A stretch of DNA of 38,585 nt from Chara braunii (GCA_003427395.1 BFEA01000545.1:402910-441494), one strand, 5' to 3'; positions 9,690 to 20,400 are shown, counted from the first letter of the stretch. A program made the numbers and translations. The notes: a model not told the origin generated them from the letters alone.

Positions 9690-10090
9690 AAAATTTATCC
9701 CAAAACTCTTTTGCTAATCCATCAATTCTAGGAGTTTTGTTGTTGCTCTGCACACTGAAGTTCTTCTAGAGAGAGTGGTTTGTCCAACATTTTGGCCTGC
9801 TCCGGAGACTGTTCTGTCAAGATGTTGCAGCATTTTGGCTAAGGCCCTCTTGATTATTGGGCAGGGTGGGGGTTGACGTCTTACAGTGGTATAGCTCGGC
9901 ATAGAAAGTCTTGGCCACTGTGAGCATACCCTGACTGTCTCTAAGAATATCCTGTGCCCCGTCAGTCTGTTTTACCGTCAGTCTGTTTTAAGCAGTCGAT
10001 ACTGTTAGCTCTATAATTAGCCTTGATCTAGCGAAAAAGTGCTTGGACATTCATTAAGCTTATTGTCCGTCATTCTGGCTCTCACCTGCA
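9690..10090 (-). pseudogene. LINE ORF2 endonuclease-RT linker and RT start (fragment)
   Basis: Minus-strand translation across several frames gives the order of motifs typical between the endonuclease and RT of LINEs. These are an FF-x-R-like motif near 10040, a DG pair, a QDILRDSQGMLTVAKTFYAE segment (about 9890-9950), and NKTPRIDGLAKEFWDKF at about 9690-9740. The last corresponds to the GKSPGxDGLxxEFY block at the start of LINE RTs. Frames are broken several times. The orientation matches the LINE pieces at 167-1860, and this is the part they lack, so both may be one LINE split by element A. Confidence 0.55.
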
Positions 10091-10210
10091 GAGCCCTTCA
10101 TTCTCACTGCCTCCAAAGAGCTGACTCTTCCCTTGCCCTTTGAAATGTCTCCACGTATACATTGCATGAGGGTTGAGACTGAAGCTGGCTTTTGGTAATT
10201 CTGAGAATTG
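10091..10210. other. Sequence flanking element B
   Basis: I see no gene here. Continued LINE sequence is possible. The five bases beside the LTR (AATTG, 10206-10210) would be the target-site duplication candidate, but the matching 5' side of element B is not in the window. Confidence 0.25.
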
Positions 10211-11151
10211 TGCAAGGAAAATGAGCGATAGCGAACTTCAGAAATCAAACAGCATCATACACATGAGACCAGATAGTAGCGACCTCGAACCAATAGCAGA
10301 ATCGCATCACGAGTTCCACCAAATAAGAGCACAGCAAAAGCTCATAATTGACAATGCTGGAATAGTCTCATCATCATCAACAAAGAACCAATGTCGATAT
10401 CCTATCTGGCGCTCGGCGCCCAGACTACAGATGGCAGATCCTATCTAGCCTATCTACAATGCCGCTGATGACGTCAACAGCTCCCCGAAGTACGAGCAGA
10501 TCTCGGCCAATGCCATTCGCCTCAAGCACCAGGTATGTCTCTCGTATCACTCACAACCTCGATCCCCAACTCACAGATGCCACATGCACCCAAACCACCA
10601 TGCGCCCCATCCAGCATACAGCAGCGCAGCTCGGCTATGACTGCCTGCTCCTTCCAGCTCGCCCATGAGCGCGTGAGCGCTGGCCAGCGTTAGCGCAGCA
10701 GCGCTTGCGCAGCATGCAGCCAGTGCCCGAATGCCGAATGCGTGGGCAGGCCCTTTCCTAAATGGAAGCCGCCTGCCTGCCTTGGGTGCAGCCTGGCTGT
10801 GCTGGGCCCCTGCCCAGAAGCTTCCGGTAGGCCCAGAGAGGCTGAGCCCCAGTCCAAACGAATCAGGCCCAGGGCCTGTGACAGTTACCCGTGCCCAGCT
10901 GCCTACAGTCTGAGTTGGGTCCACGCTGCGTTTCTCGCCCAGGGCCTGACTCAGATGCATTTGATAAAGAAGGCCAGGGCCTGGGCGCTTTCAACCAACT
11001 GGCGCTGTGCAACTGCCTGAATATTTTCCCCCAGTTGTGTGGTAGTCCAAAATAGGCCTCTGGTCGTCTGTCGAGCCTGCCTTCACTTAGGGCGGCCGAC
11101 ACTGTTGCAAATAGGGTCCCAGTAGGGCTTACCGAGGCCTTGTGCCTCGCA
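10211..11151 (-). mobile_element. 3' LTR of element B (LTR family b)
   Basis: On the minus strand it starts TGCGAGGC at 11151 and ends CCTTGCA at 10211. It lies directly after a purine-rich tract (GGATGAGGGAA) that would prime plus-strand synthesis. The whole length aligns by eye with the plus-strand LTR at 32837-33695, including ACCCTATTTGCAACAGTGTC near the start, GGCGCTCGGCGCC mid-way, GAGACTATTCCAGCATTGTC, and the same TG...CA ends. Similarity stops exactly at both boundaries. Confidence 0.85.
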
Positions 11152-11156
11152 TTCCC

Positions 11157-11820
11157 TCATCCATACTTTGCTAGTCCTCTGAGAAGTTTAGTCAATTGGT
11201 GCTTTCCTTTCTGCAGTAACTTCTTGTAGTGGGCGACAACCTGTGGAGCAGTCTGCATCAGTACCTCCCGTGTAAACCAACTATCCTCCTTAGGATCAGT
11301 GTGATGTCTGAACCGAACGCGATACTGCAGCTTCGGTTTCGGAGGACGTCCCCTGCCGGTAGGTCTTGGAACTGGCATTTCTCTGTGATCCACGATGTCA
11401 TCAATGTCGACTTCTCCATTCATTGTTGGGGACAGCATTGAGCGACGAGTGGGAAACTGATCAGTTTCTTTGGACGGTGCCAACTTAGCGGCGTGAAAAA
11501 CAGGGTAGGTACGAAGGTGAGGGCCCGTCTGGTTCATTCCCAACTACATCCAGAACTTCCCATGGCCCAAAATACTGTGGCATGAGCTTACGGGAGATCC
11601 CGTGCTCCTGTCCCAGTTCAGAAGCCTTGACCCAGACTCTGTCCCCTACCTGAAACGTGGATGGGCGGCGGTGTTTGTTCTCAGATTCGATCATCGCCGC
11701 CTGTGCACTGTGCATGTGCTCTACAGCCTGTTGCATATGCTTCTCATATCTATAAGCAAATTCCAAAGTTCTTGGAGCAGCAGTTGGCTGATTGTCAGGT
11801 AGCAAAAAGTCGAGAGGGAG
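11157..11820 (-). pseudogene. pol: Element B integrase C-terminal part and chromodomain-like tail
   Basis: Two overlapping frames continue the integrase after the solo-LTR insertion. The first has LPLDFLLPDNQP, then FAYRYEKHMQQAVEHMHSAQ, RRPSTFQVGDRVWVKA and LMPQYFGPWEVLDVV. A deletion near 11530 then shifts the frame. The second has HLRTYPVFHAAKLAP, a DIDDIVDHREMPVPRP segment, a GRGRPPKP linker, YRVRFRHHTDPKEDSWFTRE and APQVVAHY. The tail is the chromodomain-like region shared with elements A and C. Element C carries the same residues unbroken, which shows that the loss here is a small deletion. Confidence 0.85.
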
Positions 11821-12754
11821 TGTTACATGCTGCGCCTGCACACGAGGGCCATTTTCCAGGCCCTGCGTCCCTCAGGCTGAAAGCCTGAAATTCAGGTTAA
11901 AAGCCTGAAAACCAGGGCCAACAGGCCCCGTAACTGTTCAGCCCGAAAGCCTGAAAACAGGGGCCTACAGTCCCTGTATCGCTTCAGACTAAAAATGGCA
12001 ATAGCCTTTTTAGCCTGAAACGAAGGGCCATTTTCGGTCGTTCATCAGAACGACCGGCCCTGAAACTCAGGCACCGAACCAGGGTTTCGGGAACAGGCTA
12101 TTCTTAGCCTGTTCCCCACGCCAGCCTCACCAGCTGCTGCAGCCAGCCCCTGGCACACTTCGGCATTGGCAAGAGCAGCCTTCTCGGCCTGGCTCGCCCT
12201 GCAGGCAGTCAGGAGGCAGGCCGAGATAGTACATAGGGACTTCCCATGCACTTCACGGGCAGGCAGGAGGCAGTAGTAGTCTTCAGGATTCGGCCGCAGC
12301 ACTCTGGAGGGAGCGCTGCAGGAGTAGTAGTAGCGTTAGCCTTTAGTCTTCAGCGCTGGGCGCAGTAGGTAGCTGTAGTCTCCAGCGCTGGGCGCCATAG
12401 CTAGGATAGCACTAGAGAGAGAGAGAGAGATTGGGCGGAGGCCAGAGGTACTTACCTGCAGCGCCGTTGCTCCAGCTTCGTCTTCGAGGTACCTGCAGCA
12501 CAGCGCCAACATCACAGGTTAGTTCCTGGCTCGTAACAGAGAGAGAGAGTGCTTCTTCTTCCACTTCTCAGTCCACCATCTCCCTCTCACCCTCTCATCA
12601 TCTGACTTCACTGCATCTGCAGACTACGAGAGATGAGAGAAAGAGCTTGGTGACATTGGATCCAGACTCGACTTTTGGACGTCAGACATTGCAACGAGGG
12701 ATTATCTGGGACTTGTGACAAAGACTTGGTGTTGACGACATTCCCATCTCTCCC

Positions 12755-12806
12755 TCTCCTCTTCGTCTGATTCCCTCCTCTTCGTCTGATTCCCTCCTCT
12801 TCGTCT
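12755..12806. repeat. 19-base tandem repeat (CTCTTCGTCTGATTCCCTC), nearly 3 copies
   Basis: Direct repetition of CTCTTCGTCTGATTCCCTC is visible inside the solo LTR, just before the conserved hairpin at 12820-12851. Confidence 0.85.
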
Positions 12807-12819
12807 GTGTCTGTCTGGA

Positions 12820-12851
12820 CCTGGCGCTTTCTTCCCGTGTACAGCGCCAGG
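12820..12851 (+). promoter_or_regulatory. Conserved LTR hairpin (copy in the solo LTR)
   Basis: CCTGGCGCT (12820-12828) pairs perfectly with AGCGCCAGG (12843-12851) around a 14-base loop. The equivalent hairpin at 35321-35353 has CCTGGCGCC and GGCGCCAGG, so the closing pair changed from T-A to C-G on both sides. Confidence 0.65.
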
Positions 12852-13135
12852 CTCCTTCACACCTGGTGATGGATACGATGTATGTTTGGTCTGCGTTCAA
12901 ACATTGATTGGGCTAGTCATTAGCATTCGAGCATTCTGCTTCGCTATCTGTACTATGTGAATGAGGTCAGTCCCGGTCAGGTCAGGATTTGTATCTAAGT
13001 GTTCCCTGCGCTATTCAGCACCATTTTGTATGTATTAGAATGCACATTGCTTGTCAAGACATTGTCCATTCAGTCCTTTTCATCACATTGCGGATCCTCG
13101 GTTTCTATGTACATCGCCCAACTGGGCATGTAACA

Positions 13136-13941
13136 GCGAGTCTAGGTTTGAACGTTAGTAGTAGGCTGTTAGGACTTACTCCCCTAGCGCTGTGAACTGT
13201 ATTGTTGTACAGGCTGGCAATGAGAGCGAGCTTCTCATCCCAGTCCACTTGATTAGGCTTAATGTAATGCCTCAGCAAGTGTTGAACAGCGCAATTCATC
13301 TGTTCTGCCTGTCCATTTGCCTCCGGATGGTTTCCAAATGTCATCTGTTCGGCAGCTGCGGCCTTCCACAGATCACTTGTGAATCGGACATCCCTGTCGC
13401 TGATTATAGACTTAGCTAGGCCAAAATCTCTAACCCAGTTTTCCTTAAATAGCTTGATAACGTACTTGGCCTTTGTTGTTTCCGGCATGGCAACTAACCT
13501 AGCATACTTACTAAATCTATCCACGATGACGTAGATGTACCTCTTGCCGCTCTTGCTGGTGACTAGCGTATCCATGAAGTCCATGGACAGGCTTTCACCA
13601 GGCCTTTCCGGAATTGGAAGGGGCTTGAGCAGCCCAAGCGGAGACTGTGTCCGGGGCTTGTCACGTTGACAAACTTGACAAGTCTCAACATACAGTTTGG
13701 GATCTTTCATCATCGTGGGCCATTAGAATCGCTGCAACAGGTTGGCTGCAGTCTTCTTGAAACCAAAATGTCTGGTGGCATCATGACATTCGCCTAAAAA
13801 TAAACTACGCAAAGACTCTCTATCCGGCACACACAGACGTTTATTCCCTTCCTTCTCAAGAAACAGCAGGCCATTGACCATCTCAAACTCGGCTGAAGTC
13901 ACCTTCTCCTTCGCCTCGAGTCTGCGTATGATCTCAGCCAT
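13136..13941 (-). pseudogene. pol: Element B integrase N-terminal part and catalytic core
   Basis: Two frames separated by a TAA at about 13721 (Trp codon position in element C). The first (13723-13941) holds the end of the RNase H-integrase linker and the zinc-binding H residues (ECHDATRHFGFKKTAANLL). The second (to 13713) holds CQVCQRDK, the catalytic Asp in SMDFMDTLV, the second Asp in SDRDVRF and the Glu in NGQAEQMN. Five residues present in element C between AAAAEQ and MT are missing, so the D-E spacing is 30 instead of 35 and the catalytic core should not fold properly. The frame stops at the solo LTR. Confidence 0.88.
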
Positions 13942-13950
13942 GAACTGGTC

Positions 13951-14877
13951 CTAGCGATAGGCTTCAACCAAAGAGTGAGTGACATCGTCCGCAAGTCCCA
14001 ACTTGGTGATCAGCGCACCAGAGAAATCAGGCCTACACGATAAGGCATCAGCAACTTTGTTGTACTCCCCTTTCAGATACTGCGGTTCGAAGTCATACTG
14101 TTCAATGACTTCGATCCAGCGCTTCAATGCATCGGAGAGCACTGGCTGGGTTCTCATCCACTTCAGGGTCTGATGGTCAGTTCTCCAATGGGTCAGTGCC
14201 TTGTTAACCAACTTCTGAGACGGCATTTTTTTGGACATGTACTCGACTGGCCTCAACTTTAGGCTCTCCTGCTGCGCGAGCACGACACCAATGCCATATT
14301 GGCTAGCATCCGTGGTTAATATGAACGGCTTGTCAGGATCAGGAAGTTCTAAGACCTCATGGTGTGTCAACGCATGCTTCAGATGTCTGAAAGCAGCCTC
14401 ACACCTGTCTGCCCACTCCCACGCGGTGTCAAGGCGAGTTAGGTCAGTCAAAGGGGCGGCCACTATACTATAGTTCTTAACAAAGTTACGGTAGTAGTTA
14501 GTCATCCCTAAGAAAGACCTCATCTCAGTCACAGACTGAGGACGCGGCCAGTCACGAATGTTGGCCACCTTCGCGTCATCGGGCTTCAAACCCTCCGCGG
14601 AAATCTCATGACCCAAGTACAAGATTTGGGTGCGACCAAACTCGCATTTCTCCCCATTGATCTTGAACTTGTGCTGCCGAAGGAGACTGAGGACTTTGTC
14701 TAAGTGCGCAACATGCTCCTCGACGGTCCTACTAAAAATAAGTATGGCATTGAGGTACACGATGAAAAACTTATCCCAGTAGTCATGAAAGATCCAATTC
14801 GTAGCGTGCTGAAGAGCTGAATCCCCGACACCTCCACAACTCTTTAAAAAAAAAAAAAAAAAAGGTGCCAGGAGCAT
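13951..14877 (-). pseudogene. pol: Element B reverse transcriptase C-terminal half and RNase H
   Basis: After a foreign poly-T/Lys stretch from the insertion at 14813-14861, the frame resumes at QHATNWIFHDYWDKFF. It then reads YLNAILIFS, where element C has an intact YLDD, so both catalytic aspartates are lost. YLGHEISAEGLKPDD, SFLGMTNYYRNFV, and RNase H blocks TTDASQYGIGVV and LKWMRTQP follow. Two in-frame deletions relative to element C remove residues around STYEKELYEIY and the YLLGRFFYVRI strand, destroying RNase H. It ends at a TAG near 13948, where element C has a Glu codon. Confidence 0.88.
14813..14861 (+). mobile_element. Short poly(A)-tailed insertion in element B RT
   Basis: About 49 bases interrupt RT between PGTF and QHAT. 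About 33 bases (AGCTGAATCCCCGACACCTC then CACAACTCTTT) are followed by 18 A. Elements A and C are continuous here. The 5' part resembles a tRNA T-arm and acceptor 3' strand (GAATCCCCGACACCTCCA), so a retroposed tRNA-like or SINE fragment is possible. The tRNA origin is inference. Confidence 0.6.
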
Positions 14878-14895
14878 TGGAAAGGCCGAAAGGCA

Positions 14896-15549
14896 TTACC
14901 ACAAACTCTTATCGTACCTGGTCTGAAAAGCGATTTTGTGTTGATCCTCGGGCCGAATTGCAATCTGATGGTACCCGGACTTCAGATCTATTTTATTGAA
15001 GTATCGACACCCTTGCACTCTATCTAGCAAGTCATCGATGCGCGATAGGGGCTCTCGGTTCTTGACAGTGATGACATTGAGCCCCCTATAGTCAATGCAC
15101 ATCCTCCGCGTTCCCCCCTTCTTTGGTACGAACAGGATTGGAGATCCATAAGGGGAAACACTCAGTCGGATCCACCCTTTTTCTACGAGTTCCTTGAGTT
15201 GCCGACGACGCTCATCAAGTTCACCTGGAGACATCCGATAGATCCTACCCTTCGGGGTGTTGGACCCTCGGATAATATCTATTGCGTGGACGACCTCCCT
15301 CTCAACAACCCCTTTTGGCTCTTCAAATAGATCAGGGCATTTAGCAATTACTCCCTCTATCTCTAGCGTCGTTTTCACCGGCTCGCCTGTTACAGAGACA
15401 TAAACTAGGTACATACCCTCCTCCGAATTTTGCTTATAATAATTGTAAAACGCGGCCGCACACATGCATCCGTAGGACTCGATTAGACTACTAGCCTTAA
15501 ACTTACGTAATTTGATAGTCCCCCCACCTGGCAAAATGTGCTTGACCAC
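14896..15549 (-). pseudogene. pol: Element B protease-RT linker and RT N-terminal half
   Basis: The frame contains the linker before RT and then conserved RT blocks: [79 protein letters not shown] (first catalytic Asp) and FQTRYDK. At RYDK a two-base insertion (AG) shifts the frame, where element C reads [10 protein letters not shown]. The frame is preceded by a TAG (about 15557) in place of a Trp codon, separating it from the protease remnant. It closely parallels element A's RT, although the linkers differ strongly. Confidence 0.88.
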
Positions 15550-15558
15550 TTTTCGGTC

Positions 15559-15768
15559 CTAGTCAAACTGGGGCTGTGCAACCGAAAGATAGTACATACC
15601 CAACATAATGTCCATTGGGAGATCATCGATGACTAGGAACGAGACGCGATGTCTCAGTTTCCCTCCCACATACGAGAATAGACACTCAATGTCCTGAAGG
15701 TAGTCGTTCACTACCATGCGCTGTTTGTTGGCACAGGTCGACCCCACAGGTCGACTCAGGCAATGCAC
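15559..15768 (-). pseudogene. pol: Element B protease remnant
   Basis: This 69-residue frame has LRHRVSFLVIDDLPMDIMLGM followed by YYLSVAQPQFD, which matches the C-terminal half of a retropepsin (the DxxLGMDW region). The Asp-Ser/Thr-Gly active site and all of gag are absent. Sequence to the right (15770 onward) shows no gag homology, so element B looks truncated at its 5' side. Confidence 0.65.
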
Positions 15769-15880
15769 TTGCCCCTGTAAGCGCAGCCTCTCAACGCACG
15801 CTATCGGAGTGCGCGGTTTCCCGGCCCTCCACTGCGTACCTGACTCCCTGCCGAGAGGGGCTCAGAGTCCTGCAAGTGTG

Positions 15881-15976
15881 GTATCGGATTCGCCACCTAG
15901 GGATTCCCACTACCGAGCTCGCTGCGTAGTATCGGATTCGCCACCTAGGGATTCCCACTACCGAGCTCGCTGCGTA
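15881..15976. repeat. 48-base tandem duplication
   Basis: Two perfect copies, 15881-15928 and 15929-15976, start GTATCGGATTCGCCACCTAG and end GCTCGCTGCGTA. They lie beyond the truncated 5' end of element B and do not belong to a recognised gene. Confidence 0.97.
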
Positions 15977-17105
15977 CCAGGGTCCGTCGGGTTGAGCACG
16001 GCTGCAAAACTGGTCCAGTTGGCGCTCTCCCTTAGTGAGGTTTCGGGTTAGATGAATGGAGTTGCTGTCACTGTCAAGCGGAAAAGGATTAAGTACGGTA
16101 AAAGAAAGAGAAAACGAAGAAGAAGCGAAAAAAAGAGTCAAGAGTCGGATCTGTGCGCGGATCTGAACCCATGCGTTAGTTCAGGGAAATCCAGTGGCTT
16201 CAGTTCACTGCGGTGTTATAATTTCCTTACTTTCCCTATCTTGTTAATTTTATTATTATTATTGCTATTACTATTTTTCTTATTAGCTGATTCACCAGGC
16301 GCGGCTTCCTCTCTTTCACTTCGCTGGGAAGCCAACGGTTCACTTTCGGACTGTGATTGTCGTCCTATGGCCCAAACTGGCTCGACCCTTCGCCTTTCAC
16401 TGCAAGTGACCTGTTTGGCTGAGCACCGCTCAGTGCGACCCCAAAAGAGGGGTAACCCGTGGCCGCTTTGGTAGGAAGCCTATCACCCCCCGTGGAAGGT
16501 CATAAGCCCCCTCCTTGCCATCGGACTCGGGTACCCGTCAGGGGTAGCTAGGCGACAAGTTTAGAAGGGAAGAGAATATCCATTCGTGTCCCGTTATGGG
16601 ACCGAAGTGCTGAACTTATGATTGCTGCACGCGGGGGTACGAAGTGACTAAGTGGTTGACAACGGAAGGACCTGTTGGCACCACTACAACCTTTTTTTAC
16701 GGGAAATTGGAGTGCGACATAACTAAAGGATCGACCTCTCGCTCTTTTCATTTCATTTTATTTTATTTTATTTTATTCATTTTAATTAATTAAATTTATT
16801 TTATTTATTTTAATTAATTAATTTAATTTAATTTTATTTTATTTTATTCTGTTATTTCTTGAACTACAGAATGTTAATATGCTGGATCTTAAAAAGAAGC
16901 TAATTGAGCTCCTCGTTTAGAGCGTGGGGATCGCGACAAAAAGGGGGAGAAGTTTGGCTGATTTGGCAGCTAGTCTATAGGTGCTCGCAGGCTATTTCGT
17001 CGCGTTAATGTCGCTAGTCTGAGGTCGGAAGACGGGGTAGTGAGGGCTGGCGTGAGCTGTCTAAGGACGTGCACTTGGAATCGAGACCCTGGCTATTCTG
17101 AACAC
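15977..17105. repeat. No gene; AT-rich TTTTA tract at 16745-16855
   Basis: There is no supported coding sequence. A pure A/T tract of about 110 bases built on TTTTA and TTAATTAA words lies at 16745-16855. ORFs in 16052-16474 are of low-complexity composition and are not called. Confidence 0.6.
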
Positions 17106-17109
17106 GGCC

Positions 17110-17499
17110 ATGGCAGATCGAAATGGCCTGCGTGGTTACAGACCGAGGTACATGAAGTACTCCTGGATGTGGGAACATGAGGATGAGAAGGGCACATTGG
17201 TCGAGACCATTTTGTCCTACGGAAAGCCTACAGGGGAGGTGAGGTTAAAAATTAATGTCTGCGGCCACAGGGAACAAGAAATGAGGAGAGATGAGGGACT
17301 GCATGCAGCGATTACCGAGGCGCGCAATAGAGCTGAGCGGAGGTGCAGGCGAGACGAAGTGACTGCAAGAATGCGAGTGACAGTCACTTACCATGAGGAT
17401 GATTCTTCAACTGGGACTACAACCAGAGAGGTGCAGCGTGTTGACCAGAACTCCGAAGGTGAATCTGAGATAAGCGACGCTGAGGCTACTCAGTCCTAG
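17110..17499 (+). CDS. Hypothetical protein, 129 aa
   Basis: I do not recognise this protein. The ATG is in a good eukaryotic context (GGCCATGGC), and the frame keeps normal amino-acid composition with an acidic, Ser/Glu-rich C-terminus (NSEGESEISDAE), which argues for a once-coding sequence. Residues 8-52 (RGYRPRYMKYSWMW, then TLVETIL and EVRLKINV) are faintly like the N-terminal half of the module seen at 22847-23690 (GVFPYKIVKYEMV, then YDVRIYV), but this is below what I would trust without alignment. The middle is Arg/Glu-rich, probably helical. No neighbouring gene or operon-like context. It could be a fragment of an unknown retroelement gag. Confidence 0.4.
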   Translation: MADRNGLRGYRPRYMKYSWMWEHEDEKGTLVETILSYGKPTGEVRLKINVCGHREQEMRRDEGLHAAITEARNRAERRCRRDEVTARMRVTVTYHEDDSSTGTTTREVQRVDQNSEGESEISDAEATQS

Positions 17500-20400
17500 C
17501 ATGGACTGGAACGGTGGCGACGAGATCACCCGCCTGCGGAGCCCGTGGATAGGGGCCCGGAGGCCAGCTCGCGACGACATGAACGAGACCAGGGCCGCCA
17601 GGCGGTCATGCGAGGCTCACTCACGACGGCGGACAAAGAGACAGTAAGGGTAGGATACACACGCGAGAGAGAGACTAGACGGGTATGTGCGAGTGCAGCA
17701 TGTATGCTTGGGACGCTAACGTCAACTTGACTTCTGCACGCGGGAAGTTAGGGCGAGGGGACGCGTGTGAAAGAGAGAACGAGGGAGAGTCAGTTACGAT
17801 CGGAGGGAGAGGGACTAGGCTCTCAGAGCGCAAGAGAATCATTGAGAGTTTCTGGCACGCACTTTTGACTAGTCCATAACCTCATCTAACAGGCTCAAGG
17901 TAGATGCTCGTCCACAGGGCAGGGACCACTACTATAGTCCTCTCGAGCACGTGGAAGAAAGAAAGTGGGTCTGCGCGCGCATTCCGATCAGCCAGTACTT
18001 GATCAATGAGATGTCGTGGGAGCCTCTGTGCGAGTGCGGAAGCGCCGTATACCGAAGAGTTGAGTAGAGAGAGGGACGGGCGCACTCCGAGTAGTCCGAG
18101 TGTGACTAGCGCGACACTGCACTAATCATTCGACGATGGGCATGCTTACCAGAGATGCAGGGTAATGAGACAGTGTGTCAGCTCCTACAACCAACAAAGG
18201 CATGATGTGTATCTCTTTGGTCTGGATACCCCAATGAGATCAACACTCTTGACATCAGGTTGGCTGATACCCTCAATAGTGGAGAGGCAATCACATGTGG
18301 CATGTGCCTTAGTGTGCTCCAACGTGAATGAGCAAGACCGAGGATGAGTGATGGAAAAGACAGTGCCAGAACAGAGAAGGAGAGCTAGGCTCTTGTAAAA
18401 GCGCGACCTTTGAATATCTCCTCTCGGATGGAACTGCGACTAACGGCAACAATTAAATTGTATATGAGGCCTAGCTTGTAGTGGACGGGTGAGACCCACC
18501 CATCACCGATAACGTCGGCCATCTAGCAAGTTGGGTTGACTTGCGGTGATTAAACTGAAAAGGTAGGTCTCGAAGAGGCCACGTGCTTTCTATATGTGAT
18601 CAGGGTGAGTTAAGAGGGAAGAGAGGTGCAATAAATCAAGCATTAGTTATAGAGAAGTCTCAGTGGGAGTTAGCCTCTGCATAGTAAGGCAAATCAGCTT
18701 GTGCAACTCATCCTACTCAAGAGAACGAGTGGATTGAGTTGTCCCGTGTGACCGTGATGTAAGTGAACGAGTTTTGGGGTTGTACTTGGGGTTCCAAGAA
18801 AAAGTTGTACCTAAGACTGGCTCCCGCCCCTAACTAGTTCTTCCTCGCAGAGAGTGGGACGATTAGAGTGGGATGATTAGGCAATGACGTGAGTGGGGAT
18901 AAATGCTTGCGAACAAATTGTGAGCCGGTTTTGAAAGGAATACCCTTGTATTCAGTTGACGTCAGTCGTTTTCCGATCTCAGCTTGCCTGTGAGATACTG
19001 TTGCGTACGTAGAGTAAAGCGGTCGAGTGTGCAAAGGCAGGGTACTGAAGATGCTGAGACTTTGAACACGTGCGTGATGAAGGGTTTATGCAATGACACA
19101 TCAATCGGTAGAGAAGACTAAGTTGATAATCTTACGCGGACGTCGCCCCTGAATTTGTGTGATCGCGCCGTTTGGCCAAGTGCGTAGAAAAGACCCCATA
19201 CATGTTAAAGCGAGTGGTGTAACTAATATCGTTTCTGTCCCTGATTGTCGAGGGACCCACTGCCACGAGATTTTGGGGTTAATAAGTGCAGTCAAGAAGA
19301 AAACTAATGATGTTTCTCTTCTTCCTCCAGTTACTCTATGATGTCTCGCGGCTCACATACCATGTGCCTGCATCTGTCTGAGAGAATTCGCCAGCCCTGA
19401 AAACGTGTAGGCGAGTTGGCTTGCATGACAACTTGTTGATTTAACAAACTCTGCTGAGCACGCCTCTGCAGTCACCTTACTATTCAATGCTCACCGTTAC
19501 CGGTATAGGAACGGTAAGTCTGCATCGGGACTCGGAGTGTGGAGAGCGCTTGGGCGAAGTGAGTTCGATGCACTTATATCAGGCCTTGGGTAAACAAGGC
19601 CCACTGCGGGTACTGCAATAGGAGTGGGACCTACATCGCTCATCGATCGCCTTAGGATTGCTGATATCACCCCCTCCTTTTCCAGACAAAAGCTAATCTT
19701 CAAGAGAAGCAAGCCCTACATATTAATCCTGCAAACACCCTTGTCTTTTCGGGACAACATGAACTGATCCTTCGGTGGTCTGCATAGATCACCCTCTTGA
19801 AAAGAGGAAACCGCGAAGTAGTCCTGTAAGCTTAAAGAACGGTCATTTTAAAAAAACCCGTGTATGGAACACAATGCTTCAACTGAGAGTGGCGTTCTGG
19901 ATCCTTATTTATTTATTTATTTGTTTTTGTTTATTATTATTGTTTTTTTTTTTTGCTGTCTCGATTGGCCGTACGGGGACTCGGATGACCCAATCTCGTA
20001 CCTGAACAAACGGACTAAGACAGTTCCGGATATAGGTCATTTTTAAGACTGATGATATTCTAGGGGTATGTGAACGACCTAGACTGAAAATATTGCCAAC
20101 CCCAAATGCGATGAAAAGGACTAAACATTCTTAGTTGATCAGAAGTGAAAAGTGGGGCACTCTTGGTAGAGTACCAGCCACTCGTCGTTACCACGCTGAT
20201 TGTGGAGCCGCATGCAGTAGGACAACATAAATTCCATTACGTAATACGCTGTGTCTAGGTGAATCTCAATCATTACCAGCGGTACCCCGCCACAGGTACC
20301 CGAGTAAAAGTTGTCACGAGACATACACTGAGCTCATACCCTGAACTTTAAGCAAGAGCAAGGATCATACTCGAAGTTTCAGCGTTGAGTAAAGACGGAT

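Larger units (their letters stand above)
11821..13135 (+). mobile_element. Solo LTR inserted in element B integrase
   Basis: The 1315-base insert has perfect 10-base inverted ends, TGTTACATGC at 11821 and GCATGTAACA at 13126-13135. It splits the element B integrase between TFKPRL and PLDFL, which are contiguous in element C. The flanks read GGGAG on the left (11816-11820) and GCGAG on the right (13136-13140), a 5-base target-site duplication with one change. The inner part (about 12300-12975) aligns with the LTR at 34484-35497, so it is a family-a relative in plus orientation. No coding sequence lies inside, which fits a solo LTR left by LTR-LTR recombination. Confidence 0.85.

Noticed and set aside
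9714-9902. 62-residue minus-strand ORF as a gene
   Set aside because: The recognisable LINE motifs here lie partly in other frames; it is a piece of the decayed LINE, not an independent gene.
15769-17100. 5' LTR and gag of element B
   Set aside because: No sequence resembling the family-b LTR (10211-11151) or any gag motif was found here.
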